A DNA stretch of 35,128 nucleotides, taken from JAKAIY01 sp036258195. GTDB taxonomy: Bacteria > Chloroflexota > Ktedonobacteria > Ktedonobacterales > JADMIN01. The stretch lies in contig DATAED010000295.1 in the NCBI GenBank assembly GCA_036258195.1, forward strand, positions 1 through 35,128. The letters run 5' to 3'. Under the pieces are notes generated by a model. It did no database searches. It had not been told where the DNA came from and worked only from the letters and a program-made list of their open reading frames with translations. Each line of letters begins with the position of its first letter. The stretch's first letter is position 1. A program made the translations under genes and the position numbers. Shown piece by piece: positions 1-8,775 of this stretch.

Positions 1-1829
1 GTCGGGCGACCGTGGCAGCAGCTCTGGTAGGCGCTGGCGCCTTCGAGCTGGCGAATCATCTCGCGCTGTTCATCGGGGCTGAGCGACTGCCCCGCCTTGA
101 TGGCCGCCTTGCAGGCGACATTGGCCAGCGCGTGCTCTTCCCACGTCTCGCCGTGACTGGCGGCGTCGGCGTCGGCTCCCGCCAGCGCCACGATCAGCTC
201 GCGCAGCGACTGGCCACGCAGCTTGCCCGCCAGCATGGCTGGCACGGCGCGCGTCAGCATGGCCTCGTCGCCAAATGGCTCGATCTCGAAGCCGATGCGG
301 CGTAGCGCGTCCAGGTGCTCCTCCACCTGCTCGCGCTCGGCGGGCGCCAGCTCCAGCGCGGTTGGCTCCAGCAAGAGCTGCGAGGCCACCGCCTGCGAGC
401 GCCACTCGGCGATCATCTTCTCCAGCAGGATGCGCTCATGGGCGGCGTGCTGATCGACCATGTAGACGCCATCTGGCCCCTCGGCGATGATGTACGCCTG
501 CGAAACCTGGCCCAGCACGCGCAGCGCGGGCATGCGCGCGCCGCCAATCGGCGCATCCGCCGCTGGCGCGCCCGGCGCCGTGAAGCCGCTGACCCGCTCG
601 CCCGCCGCGATGCGCCCCTGCCCTGCCCACAGCGAAGCGGCGTCGGGGGCCGCATTCTCACTCCTTGGCATCGGATCAGCCGCAATTGCGTCATCATCCG
701 CTGAGGGGGCGTCGGGGTCGCTGGCGGGCGCGATGCCGGCGGCCTCCCACGCCGGAATCGAGAAGATGCGCGTCGAGACCTCCGGCGCGCTGGCGGAGTC
801 GAGGAGGGCGGCGCGGGTGGCGCGCTGCACACTGGCATAGACCTGCCGCTCGCGCAGAAACTTGATCTCCGTCTTGGCGGGATGCACATTCACATCCAGC
901 AGCCAGGGATCGAGCGTCAGGTTGACCACCGCGACAGGATGCCGCCCCGCCAGCAGCAGCGAGTGGTAGGCTTCCTCCACGGCGTAGCTGAGGCTGCGGC
1001 TCTGCACCCAGCGGCCATTGACAAAGAACGAGAGGTACTGGCGCGATGCCTTGTAGCATGTCGGCTTGCTGACGTAGCCGCCCACGCGCGGGCGATCCGG
1101 GTCGGGCGTGGGCGCATCCCCCCCCTCGGCGCGCTCATCGGCGGGCAGCGCCGTCTCGCCAATCGGCGTCATCTGCTCGGCCACGCTCAGTCCGTAGACG
1201 GCCACCAGCACATCCAGCAGCTTGCCGCCGCCGCTGGTGTGGAAGACCTCGCGCCCCTCGCTGACCGCCGTGAATCGCACGCCAGGATGCGCCATCGCAT
1301 ACTGCTCCAGCAGGCGCAGGCTGTGGCCCGTCTCGGTCGCCCGCGTCTTGAGGAACTTGAGCCGCGCGGGCAGCGAGCTGAAGAGAGCACGCACGCTGAC
1401 GCTGGTACCCGCTGGCGCGCCCGCCGCGACCACTGGCCCCACGCGCCCCTCGTCCACCGTCAGTTGCGCGCCTGTTGCGACGCCCTGTGCGCGGCTGATG
1501 AGCGTGACGCGCGCCACCGCGCTGACGCTGGCCAGCGCCTCGCCGCGAAAGCCCAGCGTGCGGATGCGCTCCAGATCATCCAGCGTGGCGATCTTGCTGG
1601 TAGCGTGGCGCACGAAGGCCAGCGCCAGCTCATCCCTGGGGATGCCGCGCCCGTCGTCCACCACGCGAATCAGGTCGAGGCCACCGCCCTCCAGCTCCAC
1701 GCGCACGCTCGTGGCTCCGGCGTCGAGCGCGTTCTCTAGCAGCTCCTTGACCACCGACGCGGGGCGCTCCACCACCTCGCCAGCGGCGATCTTGGCGGCG
1801 ATCTCAGGCGGTAGCTGCTGAATAGGCAT
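1..1829 (-). CDS. mutL: DNA mismatch repair protein MutL, endonuclease type (3' end cut by window edge)
   Basis: Mismatch-repair ATPase that links mismatch recognition by MutS to strand incision. The N-terminal GHKL ATPase is clear: ENALDAG (residues 32-38), DDGRGI and TLGFRGEAL. After about residue 345 comes an Ala/Pro-rich linker, then a C-terminal dimerisation and nicking domain. That domain has DQHAAHERILLE near residue 458, matching the metal-binding endonuclease motif DQHA(X)2E(X)4E, followed by ACKAAIKAGQ and a final CCHGRP. This is the MutL of bacteria without MutH. The reading frame is open to base 1; by comparison with relatives roughly 10-20 residues are missing. The ATG at 1829 begins MPIQQLPPEIAAKIAAGEV, the classical MutL start. 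It is the last visible gene of a minus-strand run after the glycosylase and PPOX genes, 62 bases behind the latter. The function is secure. Confidence 0.97.
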   Translation of the reverse strand, partial: MPIQQLPPEIAAKIAAGEVVERPASVVKELLENALDAGATSVRVELEGGGLDLIRVVDDGRGIPRDELALAFVRHATSKIATLDDLERIRTLGFRGEALASVSAVARVTLISRAQGVATGAQLTVDEGRVGPVVAAGAPAGTSVSVRALFSSLPARLKFLKTRATETGHSLRLLEQYAMAHPGVRFTAVSEGREVFHTSGGGKLLDVLVAVYGLSVAEQMTPIGETALPADERAEGGDAPTPDPDRPRVGGYVSKPTCYKASRQYLSFFVNGRWVQSRSLSYAVEEAYHSLLLAGRHPVAVVNLTLDPWLLDVNVHPAKTEIKFLRERQVYASVQRATRAALLDSASAPEVSTRIFSIPAWEAAGIAPASDPDAPSADDDAIAADPMPRSENAAPDAASLWAGQGRIAAGERVSGFTAPGAPAADAPIGGARMPALRVLGQVSQAYIIAEGPDGVYMVDQHAAHERILLEKMIAEWRSQAVASQLLLEPTALELAPAEREQVEEHLDALRRIGFEIEPFGDEAMLTRAVPAMLAGKLRGQSLRELIVALAGADADAASHGETWEEHALANVACKAAIKAGQSLSPDEQREMIRQLEGASAYQSCCHGRP

Positions 1830-1891
1830 TGGGCTGTCGCTCCTTGGCGCCGAGGCGGCTGTGGACTCTCTGGCTCTAGCGCCCCATGCGA

Positions 1892-2296
1892 TCACCGGCC
1901 ATGAACGACATCAGGCTCAACGATATACATGAGGCGATTCACATTGCTGTTTCCATAGCCCCGATAGACGGGATTGCCCGTGTATTTCTCCGCCAGGCTG
2001 TTGATGTGGTCACGCGCGCCATGCGCCTCATCTCTGATCTCGACCACGTGTCCCATGACTTCAACCCAATGAAAGGACTGCTGCGGATCAATGACAAGCG
2101 CCGTCACCTTGCTGCCCACTGCCATATTGCGCGCTTTGCGGCTCGCCGCTGGGCAGTTGACCCGCACATGCGTCCCGTCAAAATCACACCAGACAGGAAC
2201 GGTATGTGGTCGCCCATCCGGATTGATCGTACTCAGGGCGCACAACAGCGGTCGGTCGAACAAGTCGCGTGTGGAATCTGGTAGTGGCGCAGCCAA
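1892..2296 (-). CDS. PPOX-class (pyridoxamine phosphate oxidase-fold) flavin/F420-dependent oxidoreductase
   Basis: A 134-residue split-barrel flavoprotein of the PPOX superfamily. The pattern is typical of the F420-dependent subgroup: LSTINPDGRPHTVPVW near residues 21-36, a basic SRKARNM segment, a GHVVEIRD strand and an EKYTGNP segment near the end. Members bind FMN or F420 and reduce diverse substrates, so the substrate cannot be named. The start chosen is TTG at 2296, with a purine-rich AGGAAAGGG about nine bases upstream; no ATG in frame covers the conserved N-terminus. It sits between the DNA glycosylase gene (65-base gap) and mutL (62-base gap) on the same strand, so co-transcription is likely, although no repair role is known for this family. 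Cofactor choice between FMN and F420 is unresolved. Confidence 0.8.
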   Translation of the reverse strand: MAAPLPDSTRDLFDRPLLCALSTINPDGRPHTVPVWCDFDGTHVRVNCPAASRKARNMAVGSKVTALVIDPQQSFHWVEVMGHVVEIRDEAHGARDHINSLAEKYTGNPVYRGYGNSNVNRLMYIVEPDVVHGR

Positions 2297-2361
2297 AGCT
2301 CTTCACCCTTTCCTGTATTGACGAGGACATCGACGGTCGATAGACGCTCCAGATCGCGCCC

Positions 2362-2994
2362 TCAGCCGCCAGGCGACTCCAGCTTCGCCCCTCTGACCGA
2401 GACATATGGGTCGCCCGCGACGACGAAGCGCCACGGCCACTCCGCCGCCTGCGAGATGCCGATGCGCGGCGTCGTGGCGATGGGTAGCGCGGCCTCGACG
2501 GCAGGCGTCTCGGCGAGCCAGAGTGACGGGCCGAGCAGGTCGGAGCCGTCGTCGGCGAGCGTCAACCCCAGCGCCTGGCACAGTCGCCCCGGCCCGCGCG
2601 CCAGATCGCGGTCGGCGATGCGCTCGCCTCGTCGCGCCCGCATTAGCTCGACGCCGACCAGCGGGCGGATGGCGCGGATCAGGACGGCCGCCGCGACGCC
2701 CACGCCCTCCGTCACGACATTCAGGCAGAAGTGGATGCCATACGAGCGGTAGACGTACGCATACCCCGGAGCGCTAAACATCGTGCGGTTGCGCGGCGTC
2801 AACCCGCGAAAGCCATGCGCCGAAGGGTCAATCGCCGCGATGTACGCCTCCGTCTCGACGATCAACCCGCCCGCCAGGCCCTCCGCCGTGCGCCGCAGCA
2901 GCGTCTTGCCGATCAGATCGCGCGCCACCTCCAGCGTGGGGCGGGCATAGAACGCGCGCGGCAATGGCGCTGGCTCTGTCTCATTGTTCTTCAT
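2362..2994 (-). CDS. Alkyladenine (3-methyladenine) DNA glycosylase, AAG/MPG family
   Basis: Removes alkylated purines such as 3-methyladenine from DNA, starting base excision repair. The 210-residue product matches the usual bacterial AAG/MPG length. Visible family features are FYARPTLEVARDLIGKTLLRR at the start, IVETEAYIAAIDPSAHGF with the catalytic Glu in the ETEAY segment, RNRTMFSAPGYAYVYRSYGIH with the base-flipping Tyr region, LIRAIRPL and RGPGRLCQALG. The ATG at 2994 (MKNNETEP) is preferred because GCGAGGA lies just upstream. An in-frame ATG at 3087 would add 31 residues of non-conserved sequence and overlap the divergent peptidase gene leader. It heads the minus-strand run with the PPOX protein and mutL, giving that operon a DNA-repair flavour. 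Confidence 0.93.
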   Translation of the reverse strand: MKNNETEPAPLPRAFYARPTLEVARDLIGKTLLRRTAEGLAGGLIVETEAYIAAIDPSAHGFRGLTPRNRTMFSAPGYAYVYRSYGIHFCLNVVTEGVGVAAAVLIRAIRPLVGVELMRARRGERIADRDLARGPGRLCQALGLTLADDGSDLLGPSLWLAETPAVEAALPIATTPRIGISQAAEWPWRFVVAGDPYVSVRGAKLESPGG

Positions 2995-3024
2995 CGCATC
3001 CTCGCCACCGGCAGCGTCCGACGC

Positions 3025-3037
3025 AGTGTTATACACT
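3025..3037. promoter_or_regulatory. Small inverted repeat in divergent promoter region
   Basis: AGTGT-TAT-ACACT is a perfect 5-bp inverted repeat with a 3-base spacer in the 108-base gap between the divergent glycosylase and oligoendopeptidase genes. It contains TATAAC on the minus strand and TATACA on the plus strand, both resembling -10 boxes, but neither has a convincing -35 partner. It could be an operator or simply overlapping AT-rich promoter elements. Confidence 0.3.
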
Positions 3038-3102
3038 TCTAGCGGCGTAACGTTGCCCATGGGCCGCCGCGCCTCATCATGGTACACCAGACAGGAGCCA
3101 CT

Positions 3103-4908
3103 ATGACGACCGCTCAGGCGCTGCCGAAGCGCTCAGAGATACCGACCGAGATGACCTGGAACCTCGAAGCCATCTACCCGACCGATGCGGACTGGGAGGC
3201 GGAGTTCGCGCGGGTCGCGGCGCGGCTGCCGGAGGTGGCGGGCTACGCCGGACGGCTGGGCGAATCGGCGCAGACGCTGCTGGCGGCCTTCACCGCACGC
3301 GACCAGCTCGCAGAGGCGCTGGGCAGGCTCTACGTCTACGCCCACATGCGTCTGCACCAGGACAGCGCCAACGCCACGTATCAGGCGCTGGCCGACCGCA
3401 TCACGACGCTGGACAACGAGTTTAGCGCCGCGACGGCGTACATCCGGCCCGACGTGCTCGCTCTCCCGCCGGAGCGGCTGGAGGGCTTCATCGCCAGCGA
3501 GCCGGGGTTGGCGCTCTATCGCCACCAGTTGGATGAGATGACTCGCGAGCGCGCGCATGTGCTGAGCGCCGAGATGGAGGAGCTGCTGGCGCAGTCGGCC
3601 GAGGTCGGCGCGGCGCCAGAGCGCATCTACGAGATGCTCTACAGCGCCGACATGAAGCTGCCGATGGTTCATGACGAGCACGGTGAGCCAGTCCAGCTCA
3701 CTCAGGGTACGTATCTGTCGCGCTTCCTCGAAAACCAGACTCGCGAGGTGCGGCGCGAGGCGTTCCAGGCCATGCTGGGTACCTTCAACGCCTATCGCAA
3801 TACCTTCGGCGCGACGCTGGCGTCGCAGGTCAAGAAGGACATCTTCTACGCCCGTGCGCGCCACTATGACACGGCGCTCCAGGCGGCGCTCGACGGCCAC
3901 AACATCCCCGTCAGTGTCTATAGCAACCTTGTCGCCACGGTCAACGACAACCTTGGCCTGCTGCATCGCTATCTGCGCATCCGCAAGCGCGCGATGGGGC
4001 TGGATGCGCTGCACATGTACGACCTCTACACACCGCTGGCGCGCGAGGTGGAGTATAAGATCGCTTTTGCGGACGCGCAGCGGCAGGTGACCGCCGCGCT
4101 GGCGCCGCTGGGCGAAGACTACACCGGCCCACTGGCGCAGGGTTTCAAGTCGCGCTGGATCGACGCGCTGGAGAGCCAGGGCAAGCGTCCGGGGGCGTAT
4201 AGCTGGGGCAGCTATGGCACGCAGCCCTACGCGCTGCTGAACTATCAGCAGAGCATGGACAGCATGTTCACGCTGGCGCACGAGATGGGCCACTCGATGC
4301 ACTCGTATTTCACCTGGCGCACGCAGCCGTTCCCCTATGCGCACTACACGCTGTTCGTCGCGGAGGTGGCGTCCACGCTGAATGAGGCGCTGCTGACCCA
4401 CTACCTGCTGCAGACTGCCAGCGACCCGGCGCTCAAGCTCTACGTCGTCAACCACGCGCTGGAGACCTATCGCACGACGCTCTATCGGCAGACGCTGTTT
4501 GCGGAGTTCGAGCGCGACATCCATGCCCAGGCTGAGGCGGGCGAGGCGCTGACGCCAGAGTCGCTGAGCGCGCTCTACAAGCGGCTGAACGACACCTACT
4601 ACGGGCCGGAGGTCGCGGTGGACGACCTGATCGAGATCGAATGGGCGCGCATTCCGCACTTCTATTCGAGCTTCTACGTGTATCAGTACGCCACCGGCAT
4701 CTCAGCCTCGTCGGCGCTGGCCAGCCAGATCCTCAGCGAGGGCGAGCCAGCGGTGCGGCGCTACAAGCGTTTCCTGTCGTCGGGTGACTCGGACTACAGC
4801 ATCAACCTGCTGCGCGACGCGGGCGTCGATCTCTCGACTCCGCAGCCCATTCAGGCGGCGCTCGATAGCTTTGATCGCTACCTCGACCAGTTGGAGGCGT
4901 TGCTGTAG
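3103..4908 (+). CDS. pepF: Oligoendopeptidase F (M3 family zinc metallopeptidase)
   Basis: Cytosolic zinc endopeptidase that cleaves short peptides. The 601-residue product has the M3B architecture: an N-terminal helical half (beginning IPTEMTWNLEAIYPTD) and the catalytic half with LAHEMGHSMHSYF. That segment supplies the HExxH zinc motif at about residues 393-397, and the third ligand Glu lies in FVAEVASTLNE about 25 residues later. The C-terminal YYGPEV and FYVYQYATG segments are characteristic of PepF. No signal peptide is seen. The ATG at 3103 is preferred over an in-frame ATG at 3079 because AGGAG lies five bases before it (3093-3097). The gene stands alone on the plus strand, divergent from the glycosylase, and is followed by a pair of GC-rich palindromic repeats before nadD. 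Function is confident at the family level. Confidence 0.95.
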   Translation: MTTAQALPKRSEIPTEMTWNLEAIYPTDADWEAEFARVAARLPEVAGYAGRLGESAQTLLAAFTARDQLAEALGRLYVYAHMRLHQDSANATYQALADRITTLDNEFSAATAYIRPDVLALPPERLEGFIASEPGLALYRHQLDEMTRERAHVLSAEMEELLAQSAEVGAAPERIYEMLYSADMKLPMVHDEHGEPVQLTQGTYLSRFLENQTREVRREAFQAMLGTFNAYRNTFGATLASQVKKDIFYARARHYDTALQAALDGHNIPVSVYSNLVATVNDNLGLLHRYLRIRKRAMGLDALHMYDLYTPLAREVEYKIAFADAQRQVTAALAPLGEDYTGPLAQGFKSRWIDALESQGKRPGAYSWGSYGTQPYALLNYQQSMDSMFTLAHEMGHSMHSYFTWRTQPFPYAHYTLFVAEVASTLNEALLTHYLLQTASDPALKLYVVNHALETYRTTLYRQTLFAEFERDIHAQAEAGEALTPESLSALYKRLNDTYYGPEVAVDDLIEIEWARIPHFYSSFYVYQYATGISASSALASQILSEGEPAVRRYKRFLSSGDSDYSINLLRDAGVDLSTPQPIQAALDSFDRYLDQLEALL

Positions 4909-4913
4909 GGCGA

Positions 4914-4942
4914 AGCCCCCACCCCCGCTGCGGCGGGAGAGG
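4914..4942 (+). repeat. GC-rich palindromic dispersed repeat, copy 1
   Basis: Starts five bases after the pepF stop. It has the C-run then GGGAGAGGGG layout shared by the copies near 4974, 9362 and 10858. The left arm is degenerate, leaving only CCCGC/GCGGG as a possible stem. With the oppositely oriented copy at 4974-5016 it forms an inverted pair about 30 bases apart. Confidence 0.6.
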
Positions 4943-4973
4943 GGTGTCGGAGGCGATGGCGCTCTGGCCTGGG

Positions 4974-5016
4974 TTCTCCCTCTCTGGAGGGGAGGGGGTC
5001 AGGGGGAGAGGTCGTC
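4974..5016 (-). repeat. GC-rich palindromic dispersed repeat, copy 2
   Basis: Reads on the minus strand as a CTCTCCCCCTGACCCCC-like run followed by a CTCC/GGAG hairpin, matching the other three copies. On the plus strand it is CTCCCTCTCTGGAGGGGAG plus a G-rich tail. It fills the gap upstream of nadD and could act as a terminator for pepF or as part of a small miniature element with copy 1. Confidence 0.6.
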
Positions 5017-5043
5017 TCACCCAGAAAGCGAGCAAACTGACAG

Positions 5044-5679
5044 ATGCGCGCAGGCGTGCGGTATGGTATTCTGGGCGGGACGTTCGATCCGCCTCATATC
5101 GGGCATCTCGCGCTCGCCCAGGAGGCATTCGCCCGTCTCGATCTGGATCGCGTCTGGCTGATGCCAGCCGCTGCGCCGCCACACAAGCGCGGCCTGTCGA
5201 TCAGTCCTGCGGCGGATCGGCGCGCGATGGTGGAACTGGCAATCGCCGATGATGAGCGTTTCGGGCTGGAGACGATTGATCTCGACCGGACGGGGCCAGC
5301 ATACACGGTCGACACGCTGGCGCGGCTGCGCGAGCGCTGGGGCGCCGGCGCCTGGATCGGCTTCATCGTCGGCTGGGATATGTTGCTGAGCCTGCCCACC
5401 TGGCGCGATCCGGCGGGCGCGCTGGCTCAGCTCGACGCGCTGATCGCGGCGCGCCGACCCGGCTATTCCGAGCCAGATGGCGATGCGAAGGCGCTGGCTG
5501 AGTTGGAGCGTCGCCTGCCAGGCGTCAGCGCCAGGCTGGTCACGCTGGAGGGCGTCGAGCTGGCGATTTCGGCGTCTGATCTGCGCGAGCGCGTCGCCGT
5601 GGGTCTTCCGGTGCGCTATCTCACACCAGACCCGGTTCGCGCGTATATCACTTCGCGTGGGTTGTATTCCCGTGGCTGA
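5044..5679 (+). CDS. nadD: Nicotinate-nucleotide adenylyltransferase NadD
   Basis: Transfers AMP from ATP to nicotinate mononucleotide, the penultimate step in NAD synthesis. The 211-residue product has the nucleotidyltransferase signature GGTFDPPHIGHL at residues 11-22, the PPHK segment, DRTGPAYTVDTL and a C-terminal SASDLRERV in place of the more common ISST-I-R motif. The FIVGWDML stretch replaces the usual GADML. These are modest variations and the overall fit is good. The ATG at 5044 gives the right N-terminus directly before the signature; its ribosome site is weak. In many bacteria nadD neighbours rsfS or obg, which are absent here. It is followed after 111 bases by the DUF951 gene. 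Confidence 0.93.
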   Translation: MRAGVRYGILGGTFDPPHIGHLALAQEAFARLDLDRVWLMPAAAPPHKRGLSISPAADRRAMVELAIADDERFGLETIDLDRTGPAYTVDTLARLRERWGAGAWIGFIVGWDMLLSLPTWRDPAGALAQLDALIAARRPGYSEPDGDAKALAELERRLPGVSARLVTLEGVELAISASDLRERVAVGLPVRYLTPDPVRAYITSRGLYSRG

Positions 5680-5790
5680 GGCCCGCAAAATCCGCGCGGC
5701 GCCCATGTTGCGGAATGGCGCCAGATACGGCGAGTGACGCGCGAGTTGTCGCAGGTCAGTCCTGGGCGTTGTATAGAGAGAGGAGCGCAC

Positions 5791-6033
5791 ATGAAGTACG
5801 CTGACCTCGCCCTGAACGACCGGGTGCGCCTGCGCAAGCCGCATCCCTGTGGGAGCTATGAATGGCGCGTGGTGCGCCTGGGCGCGGACATTGGCCTGAA
5901 GTGCCTGGGATGCGGACGGAGGGTTCTTTTGACGCGCAGCGAGGTCGAGAAGCGCATCAAACTGATCGTGAGTCGAGGCGCTGACGAGCCAGGGGCCGCG
6001 CCGACGAAGGTGAGTGACGAGAGCAATGGCTGA
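5791..6033 (+). CDS. DUF951 family small protein
   Basis: An 80-residue cytosolic protein of unknown function. It matches the DUF951 family through the run beginning RLRKPHPCGSYEW, then VVRLGADIGLKCLGCGRRVLL and a following RSEVEKRIK. Cysteines in HPCG and CLGCG suggest a small metal-binding or redox site, which is inference. The ATG at 5791 has a good site, GAGAGGAGC, about four to ten bases upstream. Its stop overlaps the start of the MFS gene (ATG at 6026), so the two are probably translationally coupled. The last 20 residues are non-conserved and Ala/Gly/Ser-rich. Confidence 0.88.
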   Translation: MKYADLALNDRVRLRKPHPCGSYEWRVVRLGADIGLKCLGCGRRVLLTRSEVEKRIKLIVSRGADEPGAAPTKVSDESNG

Positions 6034-7588
6034 CGTGCGACGGGCGCCAGAGAAGCGCGAGTCACATGAGGACGATGGGCAGTTCACCGTGCCGTCTGCG
6101 CGGCGCGAGGGCTACCCGACCCCCAACCACACCGGCCCCCTCTCGCTGAGCGGACAACATCGGGCGGTCAATCCCACCGGGCCGTCCGCCGCGCGCGGAT
6201 TCCGCACGCTGCTGCGCAACAAGCTCTTTCTGCGCCTGTGGATGGCGCAGCTCATCTCCCAGACCATCAATAATGCCGCCAACTACGCCATGATCGTGCT
6301 GGTGACGAAAGAGAGCGATTCAGCCCTCGCCACCAGCGGCGCGATTGTGGCGTTCAGCCTGCCAGCGCTGTTCATCGGCGCGCCAGCGGGCGTGCTGGTC
6401 GATCGCTTCGACCGACGGCTGGTGCTGTGGGTGAGCAATGTGCTGCGCGCGATGGCGATGGTCGTCTTCATTTTTGGGTTGATCGTCGCGCCCAATAGCG
6501 TCTGGCCGGTCTATGCGCTCACCTTCTTCATCGCGATGGTCGGGCAATTCTTCACACCTGCCGAGGGCGCGGCCATTCCGCGCCTGGTGCATCGCGGTGA
6601 GTTGATGAATGCGCTGGCGCTCTTCAACATCACCTTCACGCTGGCGCAGGCGGCTGGCCTGGTCATCCTGGGGCCCCTGGCGCTGATCTTGATCCCGGAA
6701 TTCCGGGTGGGTGGCGCGCAGTATGGGCTGACGGTCGCGCCTGTCATCACCCTCTTCGTCATCATCACGCTGCTGTATCTGGTCTGCGCGCTGCTCATTC
6801 TGGCCATCCCGCATGCGGTGCTGCGCTCGCCAGACGCGGGCGTCGTGACACCCGAGGGCGTACGCAAGTACAACGAGCCGCCGCAACTGCGCGACATCTG
6901 GTCGGGCATCATGGAGTCGTACCGCTTCATCCGCTCCGACGCTATGCTACACATCTCGGTCTGGCAGCTCACGCTGGCGGGTTTCGTCGTCGCGGTGGTG
7001 GCGATGATCGCGCCACGCTTTGTGCAGGTCTTCTTCCATAAGCCCGCCGAGGCTGCCGCGCTGGTCTTCATCCCCGCAGGCATAGGACTTGTGATTGGCT
7101 CCGCCGCGACCCCGTGGATCTCGCGCAAGCTGCGCTACGCCCGCACCATCACCGCTGGCGTGATCGCGCTCTCCACCAGCATCGCCTTCCTTGTGATAGG
7201 CTATGCAAGCGCGCCGCGTCTCTTTGGGCCGCAATGGTGGGCCGCCACGCCGTACCTCGGCGGGATGCTGGCGCTCACCTTCCTGATCGGCATCGGACTC
7301 GATCTCATCAATGTGCCTGCACAGACGATGGTGCAGGAACGTTCGCCCGACTGGGTCAAGGGCCGGGTACTCGCGGTACAAATCATGCTATTGAACGCCA
7401 TCACTGTCGTGTTCGTTCCTGCCATCGGCTGGATCGCCGACCACCAGGGGCTTCCGGCTGCGCTGCTCGTCGTGGCCGGCTGCATCGGCGTCGGGGGGCT
7501 GGCGAGCGTCTATCTGGGCATCCGCACAGGCGCCAGCAATGTCGATCTGACCGATGAACGGCAGGGAGCGCCGGAGGGGAGCGCATGA
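6026..7588 (+). CDS. Major facilitator superfamily exporter
   Basis: An integral membrane transporter of 520 residues, probably a drug/proton or metabolite exporter of the MFS_3 (EntS-like) group. A hydrophilic cytosolic N-terminus of about 70 residues precedes the first membrane segment (LFLRLWMAQLISQ). About a dozen hydrophobic segments follow. The loop GVLVDRFDRRLVLW between helices 2 and 3 is MFS motif A (GxxxDRxxRR). The ATG at 6026 overlaps the DUF951 stop by eight bases with GACGAGAG upstream; a GTG at 6014 is an alternative. The gene end overlaps the GT9 start (ATGA), so DUF951, MFS and GT9 form a coupled unit. The substrate cannot be read from sequence. A possible role in moving a precursor for the glycosyltransferase is speculation. 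Confidence 0.9.
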   Translation: MADVRRAPEKRESHEDDGQFTVPSARREGYPTPNHTGPLSLSGQHRAVNPTGPSAARGFRTLLRNKLFLRLWMAQLISQTINNAANYAMIVLVTKESDSALATSGAIVAFSLPALFIGAPAGVLVDRFDRRLVLWVSNVLRAMAMVVFIFGLIVAPNSVWPVYALTFFIAMVGQFFTPAEGAAIPRLVHRGELMNALALFNITFTLAQAAGLVILGPLALILIPEFRVGGAQYGLTVAPVITLFVIITLLYLVCALLILAIPHAVLRSPDAGVVTPEGVRKYNEPPQLRDIWSGIMESYRFIRSDAMLHISVWQLTLAGFVVAVVAMIAPRFVQVFFHKPAEAAALVFIPAGIGLVIGSAATPWISRKLRYARTITAGVIALSTSIAFLVIGYASAPRLFGPQWWAATPYLGGMLALTFLIGIGLDLINVPAQTMVQERSPDWVKGRVLAVQIMLLNAITVVFVPAIGWIADHQGLPAALLVVAGCIGVGGLASVYLGIRTGASNVDLTDERQGAPEGSA

Positions 7589-8745
7589 GGCGCCCGTTGA
7601 CCTTCACTCCGCTGACCCGTGACCCAGAACGCATCCTCGTGACGGCGCTCTGCCCGATTGGCGATACGCTCTTGCTCACGCCTGCGCTGGCGCTGCTGCG
7701 TGGGCGCTACCCCGCCGCACACATCACCATCGTCCTCTCACCCTCCAACGAGGGCATCCTGCTCGATAATCCCAGCGTGGACGCGCGCCTGCTCGTCCCT
7801 GAGCGCGGTGAGGAAGCGGAGGCGACCCGCTTCGCGCGCGGGGTGCGCCGTCTCAGCGAGGAGCGCCCTGACCTGATCATCAATTTCTCGACGCTGGGTA
7901 CCTGGGTAGCGCGGGCTGCGGCTCTGCGGGCGCCGACGCTGGGGCTGGCGATGCCCTGGTTGTGGGGGCTGCTGGGAACCGGAGCCGAGGGGTCAAACGC
8001 CGAGGTCTATCGCAGCCGCCACGCCATCGATCAGTATTTCAAGGTCATCGAGCCGATTGCGCCAACCCCCAGCGACCCCCAGGCGCGCACACCACGCTTC
8101 TACATGACCCCGGAGAGCCGTCGCGCCGCACGCGCCCTGCTGGTGGCCGATGGCGTGCGGCCAGGCGATACGCTGGTGACGATGCATGTCGGCGGCGACG
8201 GCTTCGATGGCCGCAAGCGCTGGGCTCCGGAACGCTTCGCCCGCGTCGCGAACTATCTGGTCGAGCGATTCGACGCGCGCATCGTGCTGGTTGGCGGCAA
8301 GGCCGACATCCCGATGTCGAACACCGCGACCGCGCTGATCCGTGGTCATGTGCATTCGCTGGCAGGCAAGACACCGCTCAATGTGACAGGCGCGCTGATC
8401 GAGGCGTCATCGCTCTTCATCGGCAACGACTCGTGTCCGCTGCACATCGCGGCGGCGGTCGGCACGCCGTCGGTCGGCGTCTTTGGGCCATCCGACTGGA
8501 CGGAGTTTCACCCAGTCGGGGCGCCGGGCTATCGCAGTCGCGTCGTGCACTCCGATCTGCCCTGCGCGCCGTGCTTCCGCTTTGTCGGCAACAAGCCGCT
8601 CTGGCAGGTCAGCACCTGCTATTCCTACGCCTGCCTCAAGACCCTCGACGCGCGCCGTGTGATGGAGGCGGCCGTCGAGCTGTTGCAGGATGCCGTGACC
8701 CAGGAGACACGCGAGCCGGCCACAGCGCCTGAGAAACGCTACTAG
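7585..8745 (+). CDS. Glycosyltransferase family 9 (heptosyltransferase-like)
   Basis: A 386-residue GT-B fold enzyme of family GT9, which transfers ADP-activated heptose or related sugars. It begins with ILVTALCPIGDTLLLTPAL, the family's N-terminal nucleotide-sugar fold. It carries GGKADIP in the C-terminal Rossmann half, then FIGNDSCPLHIAAAVGTPSVGVFG, the GT9 signature in which the usual DTG is DSC. A cluster of cysteines (PCAPCF, STCYSYACLK) follows, as in many GT9 proteins. No membrane segment is present. The start ATG overlaps the MFS stop. If the host is a single-membrane Chloroflexota cell, LPS core synthesis is unlikely and a wall polysaccharide or glycolipid acceptor is more plausible; this is inference. 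Confidence 0.9.
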   Translation: MRRPLTFTPLTRDPERILVTALCPIGDTLLLTPALALLRGRYPAAHITIVLSPSNEGILLDNPSVDARLLVPERGEEAEATRFARGVRRLSEERPDLIINFSTLGTWVARAAALRAPTLGLAMPWLWGLLGTGAEGSNAEVYRSRHAIDQYFKVIEPIAPTPSDPQARTPRFYMTPESRRAARALLVADGVRPGDTLVTMHVGGDGFDGRKRWAPERFARVANYLVERFDARIVLVGGKADIPMSNTATALIRGHVHSLAGKTPLNVTGALIEASSLFIGNDSCPLHIAAAVGTPSVGVFGPSDWTEFHPVGAPGYRSRVVHSDLPCAPCFRFVGNKPLWQVSTCYSYACLKTLDARRVMEAAVELLQDAVTQETREPATAPEKRY

Positions 8746-8775
8746 GCACGTTCGACCGCAGGAATAGGGGAAGAC

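Noticed and set aside
3133..4659. A 508-codon open frame on the minus strand within the oligoendopeptidase gene
   Set aside because: It is a shadow of the pepF coding strand in GC-rich DNA. Its product is His/Arg/Val-rich with no family features, while the plus-strand frame has a complete M3 peptidase with HEMGH.
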